A DNA stretch of 9,809 nt from Spirochaetia bacterium UBA5368 (lineage in GTDB: Bacteria; Spirochaetota; UBA4802; UBA5368), in the NCBI GenBank assembly GCA_002407865.1, contig DHPI01000022.1, positions 115,027 through 124,835 on the forward strand, in the 5' to 3' direction. A program made the translations under genes and the position numbers. The first letter of the stretch is position 1. Every line of letters starts with the position of its first letter. A model generated the notes under the pieces. That model worked only from the letters and a program-made list of their open reading frames with translations. It was not told where the DNA came from and did no database searches. Below are positions 1 to 6,167 of the stretch, piece by piece.

Positions 1-1928
1 CCCTGTATCGCCATAAGCTTGATATTCGATTACGGTTGAGCACGAAAAAATACCGCGATCTCTTCGAGCAATCGCGCGACGCCATTTATATTCGCGATGC
101 CGACGGCATCATAGTTGACGCAAATCAGTCGATGCTCGATATGGTAGGGTATTCGCGCAGGGAACTGCTGGGAACGCATATCAGCAAAATTTATTACGAC
201 AGGGATATGTATGCCTTTATAACCGGCGAACTGCTGAAAAATGGCTATATTCGAGACGCCGAGCTCGATGTCAGCAGCGCCGATGGTTCACCTATCACGT
301 GCATGCTGACGCTTTCGCCGCAGATGTCCGAATCGGGACAATTACGCGGATACCAGGGGATACTGCGCGACATCACGCATTTAAAAAAAGCGACGGCCCG
401 GTTTGAAGAAACAGGGCAAAAGCTGAGAATCGCTGCAGAATGCGCACACGATATTATATATGAATGGGATGTAACGAATAATCGTTTTACGGAGATTGCC
501 GGAAATATCTCAGAACTCTTTAAAATTGACGAACTGTGCGCGGTGGCCTCAATTGAAGATCACCTGCGTTTTATTCATCCTGACGACCGGGGCTGGGTGC
601 AGGAAAAAGCAAAAAAAATCATTATGACAGGTCAACGGTTCGAGGAAGAGTATCGCTGTGTATGCGACGACGGAACTGCGATAATCATCAGCAATAATGG
701 GATGCCGATAAGCGACCAGTCGGGAAAGGTCGTAAAAATAATCGGCGCATGCAGCGATATTACCGAACGCAAAAAAATTGAAGAGCAACTGGTGATCAAG
801 AACGAAAAGATGCATGCACAATACAATGAGCTTCAGAAGGCGTATGATCTGCTCGAATCGACAATTCAAAAGAGTAACGAGCTTAACAGGGAACTGGAGC
901 AAACCCAGAAAATGCTGATCGACGCAAATACGATTGCCCGTAAATCGTTCGAGTTGAATCCCCTCAGCATGTTCGTTACGAAAATATCAACCGGTGAAGT
1001 TATTGAAGTCAATCCGACCTTCTGCGAAACGTTTGGATTTGATCGTGACGAGATTATCAGGAAAACGTCACAGGAGCTCGACATATGGATCGATCCGAAT
1101 ATGCGTGAGTATATTGGCAAATCACTGCTCGAGCAGGGCCGCATCAATAACCTCGATTTCGAGATGAAAACAAAAACCGGGGAACGGAAGTGGGTGCTTT
1201 TTTGTGCTGAACTGTTACACTATGAAGCGATCGACGAGCGGTTCATACTGAGCATTTTTGAGGACATTACCCGGAGAAAACACATTGAGCAGCAACTTGA
1301 ATGGTCGCTGATGGAAAAAGATACGCTGCTCAGCGAAATTCATCATAGGGTGAAAAACAATATGCAGATTGTATCGAGCCTGCTAAATCTGCAGATGCCG
1401 TACGTCAAAGACGAAAGCACCCGGCAGATACTCATCAACAGCAAAAACCGCATCAAATCGATGGCTATTCTGCACGAGATACTGTATAAATCGAGAGATT
1501 TTTCCAGAATTGACATATCAGATTTCGTAATGAGAATAGTTGCCAACCTGAGCAGTTCTTACAGTGATTGTTATTCGCGCGTAAAAATCATAAAAAACAT
1601 TGATGATATCGCCATGAGTTTTGAAAAGATCATCCATGTGGGGTTGCTTGTTAACGAACTTGTCTCCAACAGCTTTAAGCACGCGTTTCCCCCGGGGAAA
1701 ACAGGCGAGATACGAATTGACATTCGCAGGCTGGATGATTCGATACTGATACGAATAGCCGACAATGGCGTCGGCTTCCCGGATGGTTTTGCCCTCGAAG
1801 TTTCCGGAAGCCTCGGATTGCAGCTTGTGGAAACATTGACCAAGCAGCTCCAGGGCGTGATATCGGTCGACAATGATAATGGCGCGGTATTTACCGTACA
1901 GTTTGTAAATGATACCTCCATCAGTTAG
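1..1928 (+). CDS. Multi-PAS sensor histidine kinase, HisKA_2 type, 5'-partial
   Basis: Soluble (in the visible part) sensor kinase that should autophosphorylate on histidine and pass the phosphate to a response regulator not seen here. Numbering from the TTG at 36 (630 residues), it has three PAS domains at about 4-115, 128-250 and 301-420, each ending in a PAC-like DIT motif (RDITHLKKA, SDITERKKIEEQL, EDITRRKHIEQQL). A probable coiled coil lies at about 246-300. The HisKA_2 H-box EIHHRVKNN is at 434-442, with H437 the likely phosphoacceptor. The GHKL ATPase domain (about 530-625) has an N-box with N545, a G1 box DNGVGF (576-581) and a G2 box GSLGL (591-595). All catalytic motifs look intact. 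The TTG has no Shine-Dalgarno sequence, and the frame stays open to the window edge with no other start codon, so the gene probably begins upstream and may have further sensory or membrane domains. Signal unknown. Family certain, start uncertain. Confidence 0.93.
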   Translation, partial: LYRHKLDIRLRLSTKKYRDLFEQSRDAIYIRDADGIIVDANQSMLDMVGYSRRELLGTHISKIYYDRDMYAFITGELLKNGYIRDAELDVSSADGSPITCMLTLSPQMSESGQLRGYQGILRDITHLKKATARFEETGQKLRIAAECAHDIIYEWDVTNNRFTEIAGNISELFKIDELCAVASIEDHLRFIHPDDRGWVQEKAKKIIMTGQRFEEEYRCVCDDGTAIIISNNGMPISDQSGKVVKIIGACSDITERKKIEEQLVIKNEKMHAQYNELQKAYDLLESTIQKSNELNRELEQTQKMLIDANTIARKSFELNPLSMFVTKISTGEVIEVNPTFCETFGFDRDEIIRKTSQELDIWIDPNMREYIGKSLLEQGRINNLDFEMKTKTGERKWVLFCAELLHYEAIDERFILSIFEDITRRKHIEQQLEWSLMEKDTLLSEIHHRVKNNMQIVSSLLNLQMPYVKDESTRQILINSKNRIKSMAILHEILYKSRDFSRIDISDFVMRIVANLSSSYSDCYSRVKIIKNIDDIAMSFEKIIHVGLLVNELVSNSFKHAFPPGKTGEIRIDIRRLDDSILIRIADNGVGFPDGFALEVSGSLGLQLVETLTKQLQGVISVDNDNGAVFTVQFVNDTSIS

Positions 1929-1980
1929 GCAGTGATTTTTTGCCTCATATCCGGACAGACAATTTTTGCGCACTTCCTGA

Positions 1981-2611
1981 ATCTTCTATCGCTCGTATCT
2001 CTCCCCGGTGCGGGGATGGCGCGGCGTCGTGCTCGGCAGAACGCTGGTGCTCGACGACATCACGCATACAGTACGGCTGATGGAAAGACTCCAGCGCCTG
2101 GCCGTCATGGACGACCTCACCGGCATCTACAACCGACGCCACTTCATAGAGATTGCGCGCAGGAGCTCGAGCGTGCGATTCGATACGATAAAAACCTCTC
2201 CCTTCTACTCCTTGACCTTGACCATTTTAAAAGAATTAACGACACGTACGGCCCGCCGCCGGCGATGCCGTACTCTTTCACGTCGCATGCGTGTGCAGGG
2301 AAAGCATACGCTCCATCGATATAGCCGGACGCTATGGAGGCGAAGAATTAGTTATCCTTCTTCCGGAAACGGCCGCAGGGGGCGCCTTCACCATGGCCGA
2401 ACGCATCCGCGAGCGGATCGCGGCCTTATCGATCGATGTCTGCGGGAAGCGTCTTTCAGTTTCGACGAGCATCGGCGTGGCCTCGCGTGCGGGGATACGG
2501 AACATGTCGCTGGAGGAATTGCTGCAGGCGGCCGACCGGGCGATGTACCGGGCAAAAAACGAAGGTCGGAACAGAACGGCGGCGGATAATGTCGTTGAGC
2601 GTATAACGTGA
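1981..2611 (+). pseudogene. Decayed GGDEF diguanylate cyclase, N-terminus lost, two frameshifts
   Basis: Remnant of an enzyme that makes cyclic di-GMP from two GTP. Homology runs through three frames. Frame one (to about 2150) holds a PAS-like end [12 protein letters not shown] and the linker [13 protein letters not shown]. Frame two (about 2150-2252) holds [17 protein letters not shown]. Frame three (about 2254-2611) holds AAGDAVLF, an RSID inhibitory-site motif, RYGGEEL (the GGDEF signature with Leu last), SIGVA and ADRAMYRAK. Each junction fits one missing base: near 2150-2152, and near 2252-2254, where the missing base would complete the His codon of the GHAAGD motif. An in-frame TGA at 1978 and the lack of a plausible start show the N-terminal part is gone. 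The linker style resembles 7TM/PAS-GGDEF proteins. GC content looks higher than in the kinase before it. Sequencing error could explain the frameshifts but not the missing N-terminus. Confidence 0.85.
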
Positions 2612-2706
2612 GGAATGGCCCCGCAAAATTTTATACGCAACACATAGAAAATAGATTGTGTTACAAATGATTCTATTGCACAAGATAAGGAGAAGAAATC
2701 AAATCC

Positions 2707-2713
2707 GAGAGGG
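2707..2713 (+). promoter_or_regulatory. Ribosome binding site deciding the 2718 start
   Basis: GAGAGGG lies 4 bases before the ATG at 2718. The upstream in-frame GTG at 2658 has no comparable purine-rich stretch, so this site favours the shorter protein. Confidence 0.5.
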
Positions 2714-2717
2714 TAGT

Positions 2718-3083
2718 ATGAGTTATCGGCTTGTACGCTGTAACGCCGAGAATGAATTTTACAGCATCGATGATGAGGAATGGATACGAGTACTCGATGA
2801 AGCCCGACGCGGTGACTGGGCTCCCGAAGGCACATATCTTGATTTTGAGTACGAACTGGACACGATGTGGGACGATATGTTCAGTTACGATTATAAGCTC
2901 CTTCTCACGTTGACTGCGCACATGCGATGCCTTGAATGGAACGGCGCAAATTATACCGATACGGAAAACCAGATAGTAAGCGACAACGACGCATATAATA
3001 TGTATGTCGCGCTGATGTACTCGGACGTCGATCAGGCGTTTCTCGATTTTATAAGCGCCGGAGGATTCAGAATATGTCAGTAA
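2718..3083 (+). CDS. Small acidic protein of unknown function (121 aa)
   Basis: I do not recognise a family. From the ATG at 2718 the product has 121 residues, begins MSYRLVRCNAENEFY and is rich in Asp, Glu, Tyr and Trp. It has no signal peptide or membrane segment, so it is probably cytoplasmic. The acidic, aromatic composition and likely alternation of strands and helices suggest one compact domain. The frame is open back to a GTG at 2658, but I prefer the ATG at 2718 because GAGAGGG (2707-2713) sits just before it. A second purine-rich stretch, AAGGAGA at 2687-2693, is too far from this ATG and has no good start after it. The gene follows the broken cyclase by about 106 bases and ends 4 bases from the stop of the convergent synthetase gene. 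Codon use looks normal, supporting a real gene. Confidence 0.7.
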   Translation: MSYRLVRCNAENEFYSIDDEEWIRVLDEARRGDWAPEGTYLDFEYELDTMWDDMFSYDYKLLLTLTAHMRCLEWNGANYTDTENQIVSDNDAYNMYVALMYSDVDQAFLDFISAGGFRICQ

Positions 3084-3087
3084 TGCC

Positions 3088-4557
3088 TCATTGCCGGGCG
3101 CGCTGTCTCTCATAATACCAGGCCGCGCGCGAAAGCGCCCGTATCGCGTATTCCGGTGATGAATATGCCATGATGCCCGAGCTATCGAGGAATTTTACTG
3201 GATTGTTGTCCATAATCTCATCGAACGCGACTTGATCGATCACAGGGATGACAGGCGTAGAAAGGCCCCGTACCTGATCGACAATGAGTTTCATAAGCTT
3301 CATTTCCTCGGATATCATGTGTTCGGCGTGTTCCCTGACATCATCAATATTTATGACAGTTGATTGCATCCATCGCCGGGCGCGGATTGTCATATAACCG
3401 AGGCCGAGCAAAAGCACCGCGTCCACATTTGAATGCTCAACGAGAAGCCTGATCGTATCGGTAATGACCGTGACCCTGCCCGGGGCGACCAGATCAATGG
3501 GATTTCGCCTGCTCCAGAATGGCGGCAAAATAGCATCCAGCTTTTCGACAAGAGATGACGTAAGCGGCTCGAGTTCAAATCCATAACGCGCACAAAGATC
3601 GGTCGCTAACACGCCCCAGCCGCCGCCCTGCGTTATAATGCCGATTTTATTTCCTTTCATCTCGGGCTGGGAGAGCAGTATGCCGGCGATATCGACCATT
3701 TCATCGATGCTGTCGACCTGGATGATCCCCGTCTGCGCGCACATAGCGCCAAAAATCGCGGCATCGCCGGCTATCGCTCCCGTGTGCGACATGGCCGCGT
3801 GTGCGCCGGATGCGCTTGTGCCGCCCTTAAGAAGAAGAATCGGCTTTGTGCGAGAGATCCTTTTTGCAATGGAAAAAAAACTACGGCCGTTGCGTACGCC
3901 TTCTATATACAGACATATCAACGACGTTTGCTCGTCGTGCTCAAGATATTCCAGGTATTCTTCAACGGTTAGATCGGCCTCGTTCCCGGAGCTTATCAGG
4001 CGGCTGAGCCCGATTTCGCGGCGGTTCAACCTGTGCGCTATCGACGTGCCGAGGTTACCGCTCTGCGAAATAACGCCGACCCGGCCCGGCTTTAGCGGAG
4101 TCGCGCCCATGATGGCATTGATCCTTGAAGGATAGCCGCTGAAAATGCCCATAGTGTTCGGGCCGACGATACGAATTTTCGCTTCGCGCGCGATTTGCAC
4201 AACCTGTTTTTCGAGCTCCTTCCCCGGCGCTCCGGCTTCGGAAAACCCTGCCGTTATAATGACTACAGCGGGTATTTTTTTTGCGGCGCATTCCCTCATG
4301 GCATCCGGCGTCATTTCCGCGGGAACGACGATAATTGCCAGATCGACGGCGCCTGGTATATCCCGTAATGACGGATATACCGGAATTCCATACCAGGTAC
4401 CGCCGTTCGGATTGACGGGATAGAGCGCGCCCGAATAACCGCCTTTCACAATATGATGCAGTATGTTGAATCCCCACTTATGCAGATTCTTCGATGCGCC
4501 AATAAATGCGATTGATGATGGGCTGAAAAACGATGAAAAGACATCGGTATATGACAT
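3088..4557 (-). CDS. Acetate-CoA ligase (ADP-forming) alpha subunit-like, CoA-binding protein
   Basis: Resembles the alpha subunit of NDP-forming acyl-CoA synthetases (ACD / succinyl-CoA synthetase superfamily), which interconvert acyl-CoA + ADP + Pi with acid + CoA + ATP through a phosphohistidine. Its 489 residues contain a CoA-binding Rossmann domain (about 8-135, with IGASKNLHKWG at 19-29 and VGPNTMGI from 131), the ISQSGNLG segment (163-170) of the first succinyl-CoA ligase-like domain, the phosphohistidine motif SHTGAIAGD (H258), and a third domain with TQGGGWGVLATD (309-320) and RRNPIDL (350-356). Length suits a separate alpha subunit; fused enzymes run to about 700 residues. The ATP-grasp beta subunit is not adjacent or elsewhere in the window, so it is either encoded elsewhere or this protein works differently. 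The ATG at 4557 is preceded by TGGAG at 4566-4570. Cytoplasmic. Family confident, acyl substrate unknown. Confidence 0.88.
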   Translation of the reverse strand: MSYTDVFSSFFSPSSIAFIGASKNLHKWGFNILHHIVKGGYSGALYPVNPNGGTWYGIPVYPSLRDIPGAVDLAIIVVPAEMTPDAMRECAAKKIPAVVIITAGFSEAGAPGKELEKQVVQIAREAKIRIVGPNTMGIFSGYPSRINAIMGATPLKPGRVGVISQSGNLGTSIAHRLNRREIGLSRLISSGNEADLTVEEYLEYLEHDEQTSLICLYIEGVRNGRSFFSIAKRISRTKPILLLKGGTSASGAHAAMSHTGAIAGDAAIFGAMCAQTGIIQVDSIDEMVDIAGILLSQPEMKGNKIGIITQGGGWGVLATDLCARYGFELEPLTSSLVEKLDAILPPFWSRRNPIDLVAPGRVTVITDTIRLLVEHSNVDAVLLLGLGYMTIRARRWMQSTVINIDDVREHAEHMISEEMKLMKLIVDQVRGLSTPVIPVIDQVAFDEIMDNNPVKFLDSSGIMAYSSPEYAIRALSRAAWYYERQRARQ

Positions 4558-4565
4558 TGCCGCGG

Positions 4566-4585
4566 CTCCATTTCGTTATAGTATA
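4566..4585 (-). promoter_or_regulatory. RBS and possible -10 box of the CoA-binding protein gene
   Basis: On the minus strand TGGAG (4566-4570) lies 8 bases before the ATG. Just upstream, TATACT (4580-4585) resembles a -10 box and would give a leader of some 16 bases. The -35 is poor: TTGTAC stands 19 bases upstream. The RBS is convincing, the promoter is a guess. The same bases also read TATAAT on the plus strand (4582-4587), where no good -35 was found. Confidence 0.35.
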
Positions 4586-4607
4586 ATGGCCGATTCTCCA
4601 CTATGTA

Positions 4608-4645
4608 CAAATATTTATGCCAAATATTTAATGGACAAATATAAT
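4608..4645. repeat. Short direct repeats of CAAATATTTA
   Basis: CAAATATTTA occurs exactly at 4608-4617 and again at 4621-4630, with a degenerate third copy CAAATATAAT at 4636-4645. The core AAATATTT is its own reverse complement, so each copy is a possible dimer site. They lie upstream of the minus-strand synthetase gene, where an operator could sit, but AT-rich composition alone could also produce them. Confidence 0.4.
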
Positions 4646-4681
4646 ATACCTTAGCAGATATATTCACTATGCAGACCGCGA

Positions 4682-4733
4682 TATTTTTTGAAAGTATTTT
4701 TTGCCCGAAAATTATAAATTGCGTATTTTTTTG
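4682..4733. repeat. Repeated TATTTTTTG motif (T-tracts)
   Basis: TATTTTTTG occurs at 4682-4690 and 4695-4703, with a seven-T version at 4724-4733. The tracts lie 50-100 bases before the putative zinc-binding protein gene at 4785. Runs of T like these bend DNA and can act as promoter upstream elements. A regulatory role is inferred only. Confidence 0.35.
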
Positions 4734-4784
4734 GCGTAGCAGTGTTTTTCATTTCGGCGGGAATGCGGTTATGGGGAATTTGCG

Positions 4785-5183
4785 ATGAAAACGAAAGCGC
4801 TCATCAAATCGCAATGCGAGCGGTGCGGGAAGATAATTTATACAACACCAATTATTGCGATCGTTCACAGGCACACATATCGAAAATACGGGCGCGTATG
4901 TTCGGAATGCCTTACGGATGAAGAAAGGAAAGAGCTTTCGCTGTCGCAGGTTGAGGAGACGGCGTTAGCCGCGATAAAATATCGCATAATTCAAAAGATT
5001 GAATGGGGCGCAATAGTATTCGACAATGACGAGGAACAGATTATTAAATATATCGCGTCACGGATATATTATACGAAGCTCTATCCTTCATACGCCGACA
5101 TCATGAACGAATTCCCGGATATGGACGTAAAAACAGGATTACAAAATCTTGAGGCGCGGGGAATCATACAATCATTATTTTGA
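4785..5183 (+). CDS. Putative four-cysteine zinc-binding protein with helical C-terminus
   Basis: I do not recognise a named family. The 132-residue product has CERC (C11, C14) and CSEC (C39, C42), a CxxC-x24-CxxC layout typical of a structural zinc ribbon or treble clef, in an N-terminal part rich in Lys, Arg and His. Residues about 50-90 look helical. The end, from about 100 (YPSYADIMNEFPDMDV to the C-terminus), resembles a winged-helix or helix-turn-helix arrangement, with LEARGII suggesting a recognition-helix and wing pattern. A nucleic-acid-binding regulator is therefore plausible but unproven. The ATG at 4785 follows GGGG (4773-4776) at good distance. No membrane segment or signal peptide. 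It stands apart from the synthetase gene on the other strand and 141 bases before the next small gene. Confidence 0.72.
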   Translation: MKTKALIKSQCERCGKIIYTTPIIAIVHRHTYRKYGRVCSECLTDEERKELSLSQVEETALAAIKYRIIQKIEWGAIVFDNDEEQIIKYIASRIYYTKLYPSYADIMNEFPDMDVKTGLQNLEARGIIQSLF

Positions 5184-5324
5184 TGTGTAAGCGGTGAATG
5201 TATAAATAATACTTGCGTATTTCGGCGAGGGGTGTACGCTTTAAATATACGCGATCAATGACCTCGGGATGTGATTGTCCGCAGGGGAGAGGGAAGAGTA
5301 TAGTGGAATACAATGGAGCACGCA

Positions 5325-5501
5325 ATGAGCAATGATGCGCTACTTCAATACTTAAAGGAAATGGAACAGCGTTTGACGACGAAGATTGAAGACATGCAAA
5401 AAGATATTATTGATGACATGGAAACGAACCTGATGGAATTAGGCGTCTATAAAAAAGAAATACTGGAAAGCATCAATAAATTATCAAAACCATCAAAGTA
5501 A
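5325..5501 (+). CDS. Small charged helical (coiled-coil) protein, 58 aa
   Basis: Unrecognised small cytoplasmic protein. It begins MSNDALLQYLKEMEQRL and is almost wholly helical, with hydrophobic residues at heptad-like spacing (Leu, Met, Ile) between Lys and Glu, so a coiled-coil or helical-hairpin oligomer is likely. It has no cysteine, signal peptide or membrane segment. An ATG at 5313 in the same frame would add four residues. I prefer 5325 because GGAG (5315-5318) lies 6 bases ahead of it, inside the longer version. The gene is followed by a strong hairpin at 5564-5593, which supports its being a real transcription unit end. Function unknown; adaptor or regulator roles are common for such proteins but are not shown here. 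Confidence 0.65.
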   Translation: MSNDALLQYLKEMEQRLTTKIEDMQKDIIDDMETNLMELGVYKKEILESINKLSKPSK

Positions 5502-5563
5502 AATCTTCTTCCATGCACTGCCATTTACAACGCGCGAGTCGGTAAACCGGTATATTAGTTAGT

Positions 5564-5593
5564 AAAGAAGAGTGCCTTTCAGCACTCTTCTTT
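5564..5593. terminator. Bidirectional hairpin terminator
   Basis: A perfect 12-bp inverted repeat, AAAGAAGAGTGC (5564-5575) and GCACTCTTCTTT (5582-5593), with a 6-base loop CTTTCA. Both arms end in A/T runs, so the transcript has a T-rich 3' arm in either direction. It sits between the convergent small helical protein gene (stop 5501) and the cold-shock gene (stop 5616), so it can end both. Confidence 0.85.
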
Positions 5594-5615
5594 GTAAAAT
5601 TCATCTCAAGCGGGA

Positions 5616-5816
5616 CTAAATAACCTTCACCGAGACAGCACGAGGCCCCTTGTCCCCATTTTCAATTTCAAATTCGACTTTATCGCCTTCTTTCAGCGAT
5701 TTAAAACCGTCGCCCGTGATGCCTGAGAAATGAACAAAGACATCGCTTCCGTCTTCGTTAGTAATGAAACCAAATCCCTTTTTGTCGTTGAACCACTTGA
5801 CTACACCTTTTGGCAT
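5616..5816 (-). CDS. Cold-shock protein, CspA family
   Basis: A 66-residue single cold-shock domain, the standard length for the family. These proteins are small five-stranded beta barrels that bind single-stranded RNA and DNA and act as RNA chaperones in the cytoplasm. The RNP1 motif KGFGFI (13-18) and RNP2 motif VFVHF (26-30) are intact, with W8, F15, F17, F27 and H29 forming the aromatic binding face. The start GVVKWFND and the end [10 protein letters not shown] are also typical. AGGAG (5823-5827) lies 6 bases before the ATG at 5816. The gene is monocistronic: convergent with the small helical protein gene across a shared terminator and divergent from the CoA-transferase pair. A hairpin in the likely leader (5851-5866) could matter for cold regulation, as leaders do in known csp genes, but that is inferred. 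Confidence 0.97.
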   Translation of the reverse strand: MPKGVVKWFNDKKGFGFITNEDGSDVFVHFSGITGDGFKSLKEGDKVEFEIENGDKGPRAVSVKVI

Positions 5817-5850
5817 TGTAAGCTCCTAAGTAATAAGATTATTGCTGTGC

Positions 5851-5866
5851 GCCAACCGGCATTGGC
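5851..5866 (-). other. Hairpin in the probable csp leader
   Basis: GCCAA (5851-5855) and TTGGC (5862-5866) pair around CCGGCA. On the minus strand it lies some 24 bases upstream of the AGGAG site, so it would form in the 5' untranslated RNA if the promoter is further upstream. Cold-shock leaders are known for such structure; function here is inferred. Confidence 0.35.
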
Positions 5867-5875
5867 CAGTTATCT

Positions 5876-5889
5876 ACATTTATAAATGT
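5876..5889. repeat. 14-bp perfect palindrome
   Basis: ACATTTATAAATGT reads identically on both strands. It lies in the divergent region, 60 bases from the cold-shock gene start. It has the form of an operator for a dimeric regulator and overlaps promoter-like TA-rich sequence. The regulator is unknown. Confidence 0.5.
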
Positions 5890-5909
5890 TATATAATTGA
5901 TCAGCGTAT

Positions 5910-5925
5910 TTCCGGAAGGCCTTCC
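5910..5925. repeat. Overlapping TTCC/GGAA palindromes
   Basis: TTCCGGAA (5910-5917) overlaps GGAAGGCCTTCC (5914-5925), giving an ordered TTCC-GGAA-GGCC-TTCC string. It is a GC-rich island in AT-rich DNA, 21 bases beyond the 14-bp palindrome. Possible operator or weak hairpin; no known factor assigned. Confidence 0.4.
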
Positions 5926-6167
5926 AGCAATATAATAAAAAACTTATACTATAACTACGGCAGTGAAATATATTACTATCAATATGTCAATGTATATTTT
6001 AGTTTGGTCGAAGAAAAAGTATATAAAGAATACCGTTACAGTATCAGGTTTTTTATCGGTAAAAAATATCACGGGAGCGTAAAATATTCGGCGAACATCA
6101 TACAGATGTGCTATTATAAAAGACGACATTTCGAATTTATTGATAAATTAAAGTAAAAGGTGCAACA

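Larger units (their letters stand above)
5842..6156 (+). other. Doubtful open reading frame, Tyr/Ile/Lys-rich (104 codons)
   Basis: An open frame from a TTG at 5842 to a TAA ending at 6156, just before the CoA-transferase gene. For: about 100 codons without a stop in such AT-rich DNA is unusual, and the second half (from about 5942, with LVEEKVYKEYRYSIRFF) has a codon mix that could be coding. Against: the only start is a TTG with no ribosome site, the next Met is near the end, the first 30 codons cover the palindromes, and tyrosine content is abnormally high. It could be a degraded gene remnant or chance. I do not claim a protein. Confidence 0.2.
5817..6167. promoter_or_regulatory. AT-rich divergent control region between csp and the CoA-transferase pair
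   Basis: This 351-base stretch must carry promoters for the cold-shock gene (leftward) and the CoA-transferase pair (rightward). It contains the csp ribosome site, a leader hairpin (5851-5866), a 14-bp palindrome (5876-5889), TTCC/GGAA palindromes (5910-5925) and TATAAT hexamers on the plus strand at 5892-5897 and 5931-5936. None of the hexamers has a good -35 partner, so I do not name a promoter. AAAAGGTG just before the ATG at 6168 is the likely ribosome site of the first CoA-transferase gene. An open frame across it is listed separately as doubtful. Confidence 0.5.

Noticed and set aside
1518..1973. Minus-strand open frame of 151 codons
   Set aside because: It lies opposite the ATPase domain of the sensor kinase, whose motifs are clear. 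The minus-strand protein shows no recognisable domain.
1932..2324. A separate 130-residue gene
   Set aside because: Only the segment from about 2150 to 2252 matches anything, and that is the middle of the GGDEF domain. The rest is out-of-frame reading of the same pseudogene.
2639..2662. Inverted repeat AACACA / TGTGTT
   Set aside because: Arms of only 6 bases around 12 AT-rich bases, with no promoter pattern around them. It is likely by chance.
3123..3142. GC-rich hairpin near the 3' end of the synthetase gene
   Set aside because: It is inside coding sequence with a short stem and no T-run, and reflects the Arg- and Ala-rich C-terminus.
3638..4135. Plus-strand open frame of 165 codons
   Set aside because: It is antisense to the well-supported acyl-CoA synthetase alpha subunit and rich in Pro, Cys and Arg, as expected of a shadow frame.
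4582..4587. Perfect TATAAT on the plus strand as a promoter for the putative zinc-binding protein gene
   Set aside because: No acceptable -35 box at 16-18 bases, and the gene starts 200 bases further on. The match is expected in AT-rich DNA.
5215..5252. Inverted repeat GCGTAT / ATACGC ahead of the small helical protein gene
   Set aside because: Six-base arms with a long spacer and no extension. Too weak to call an operator or terminator.
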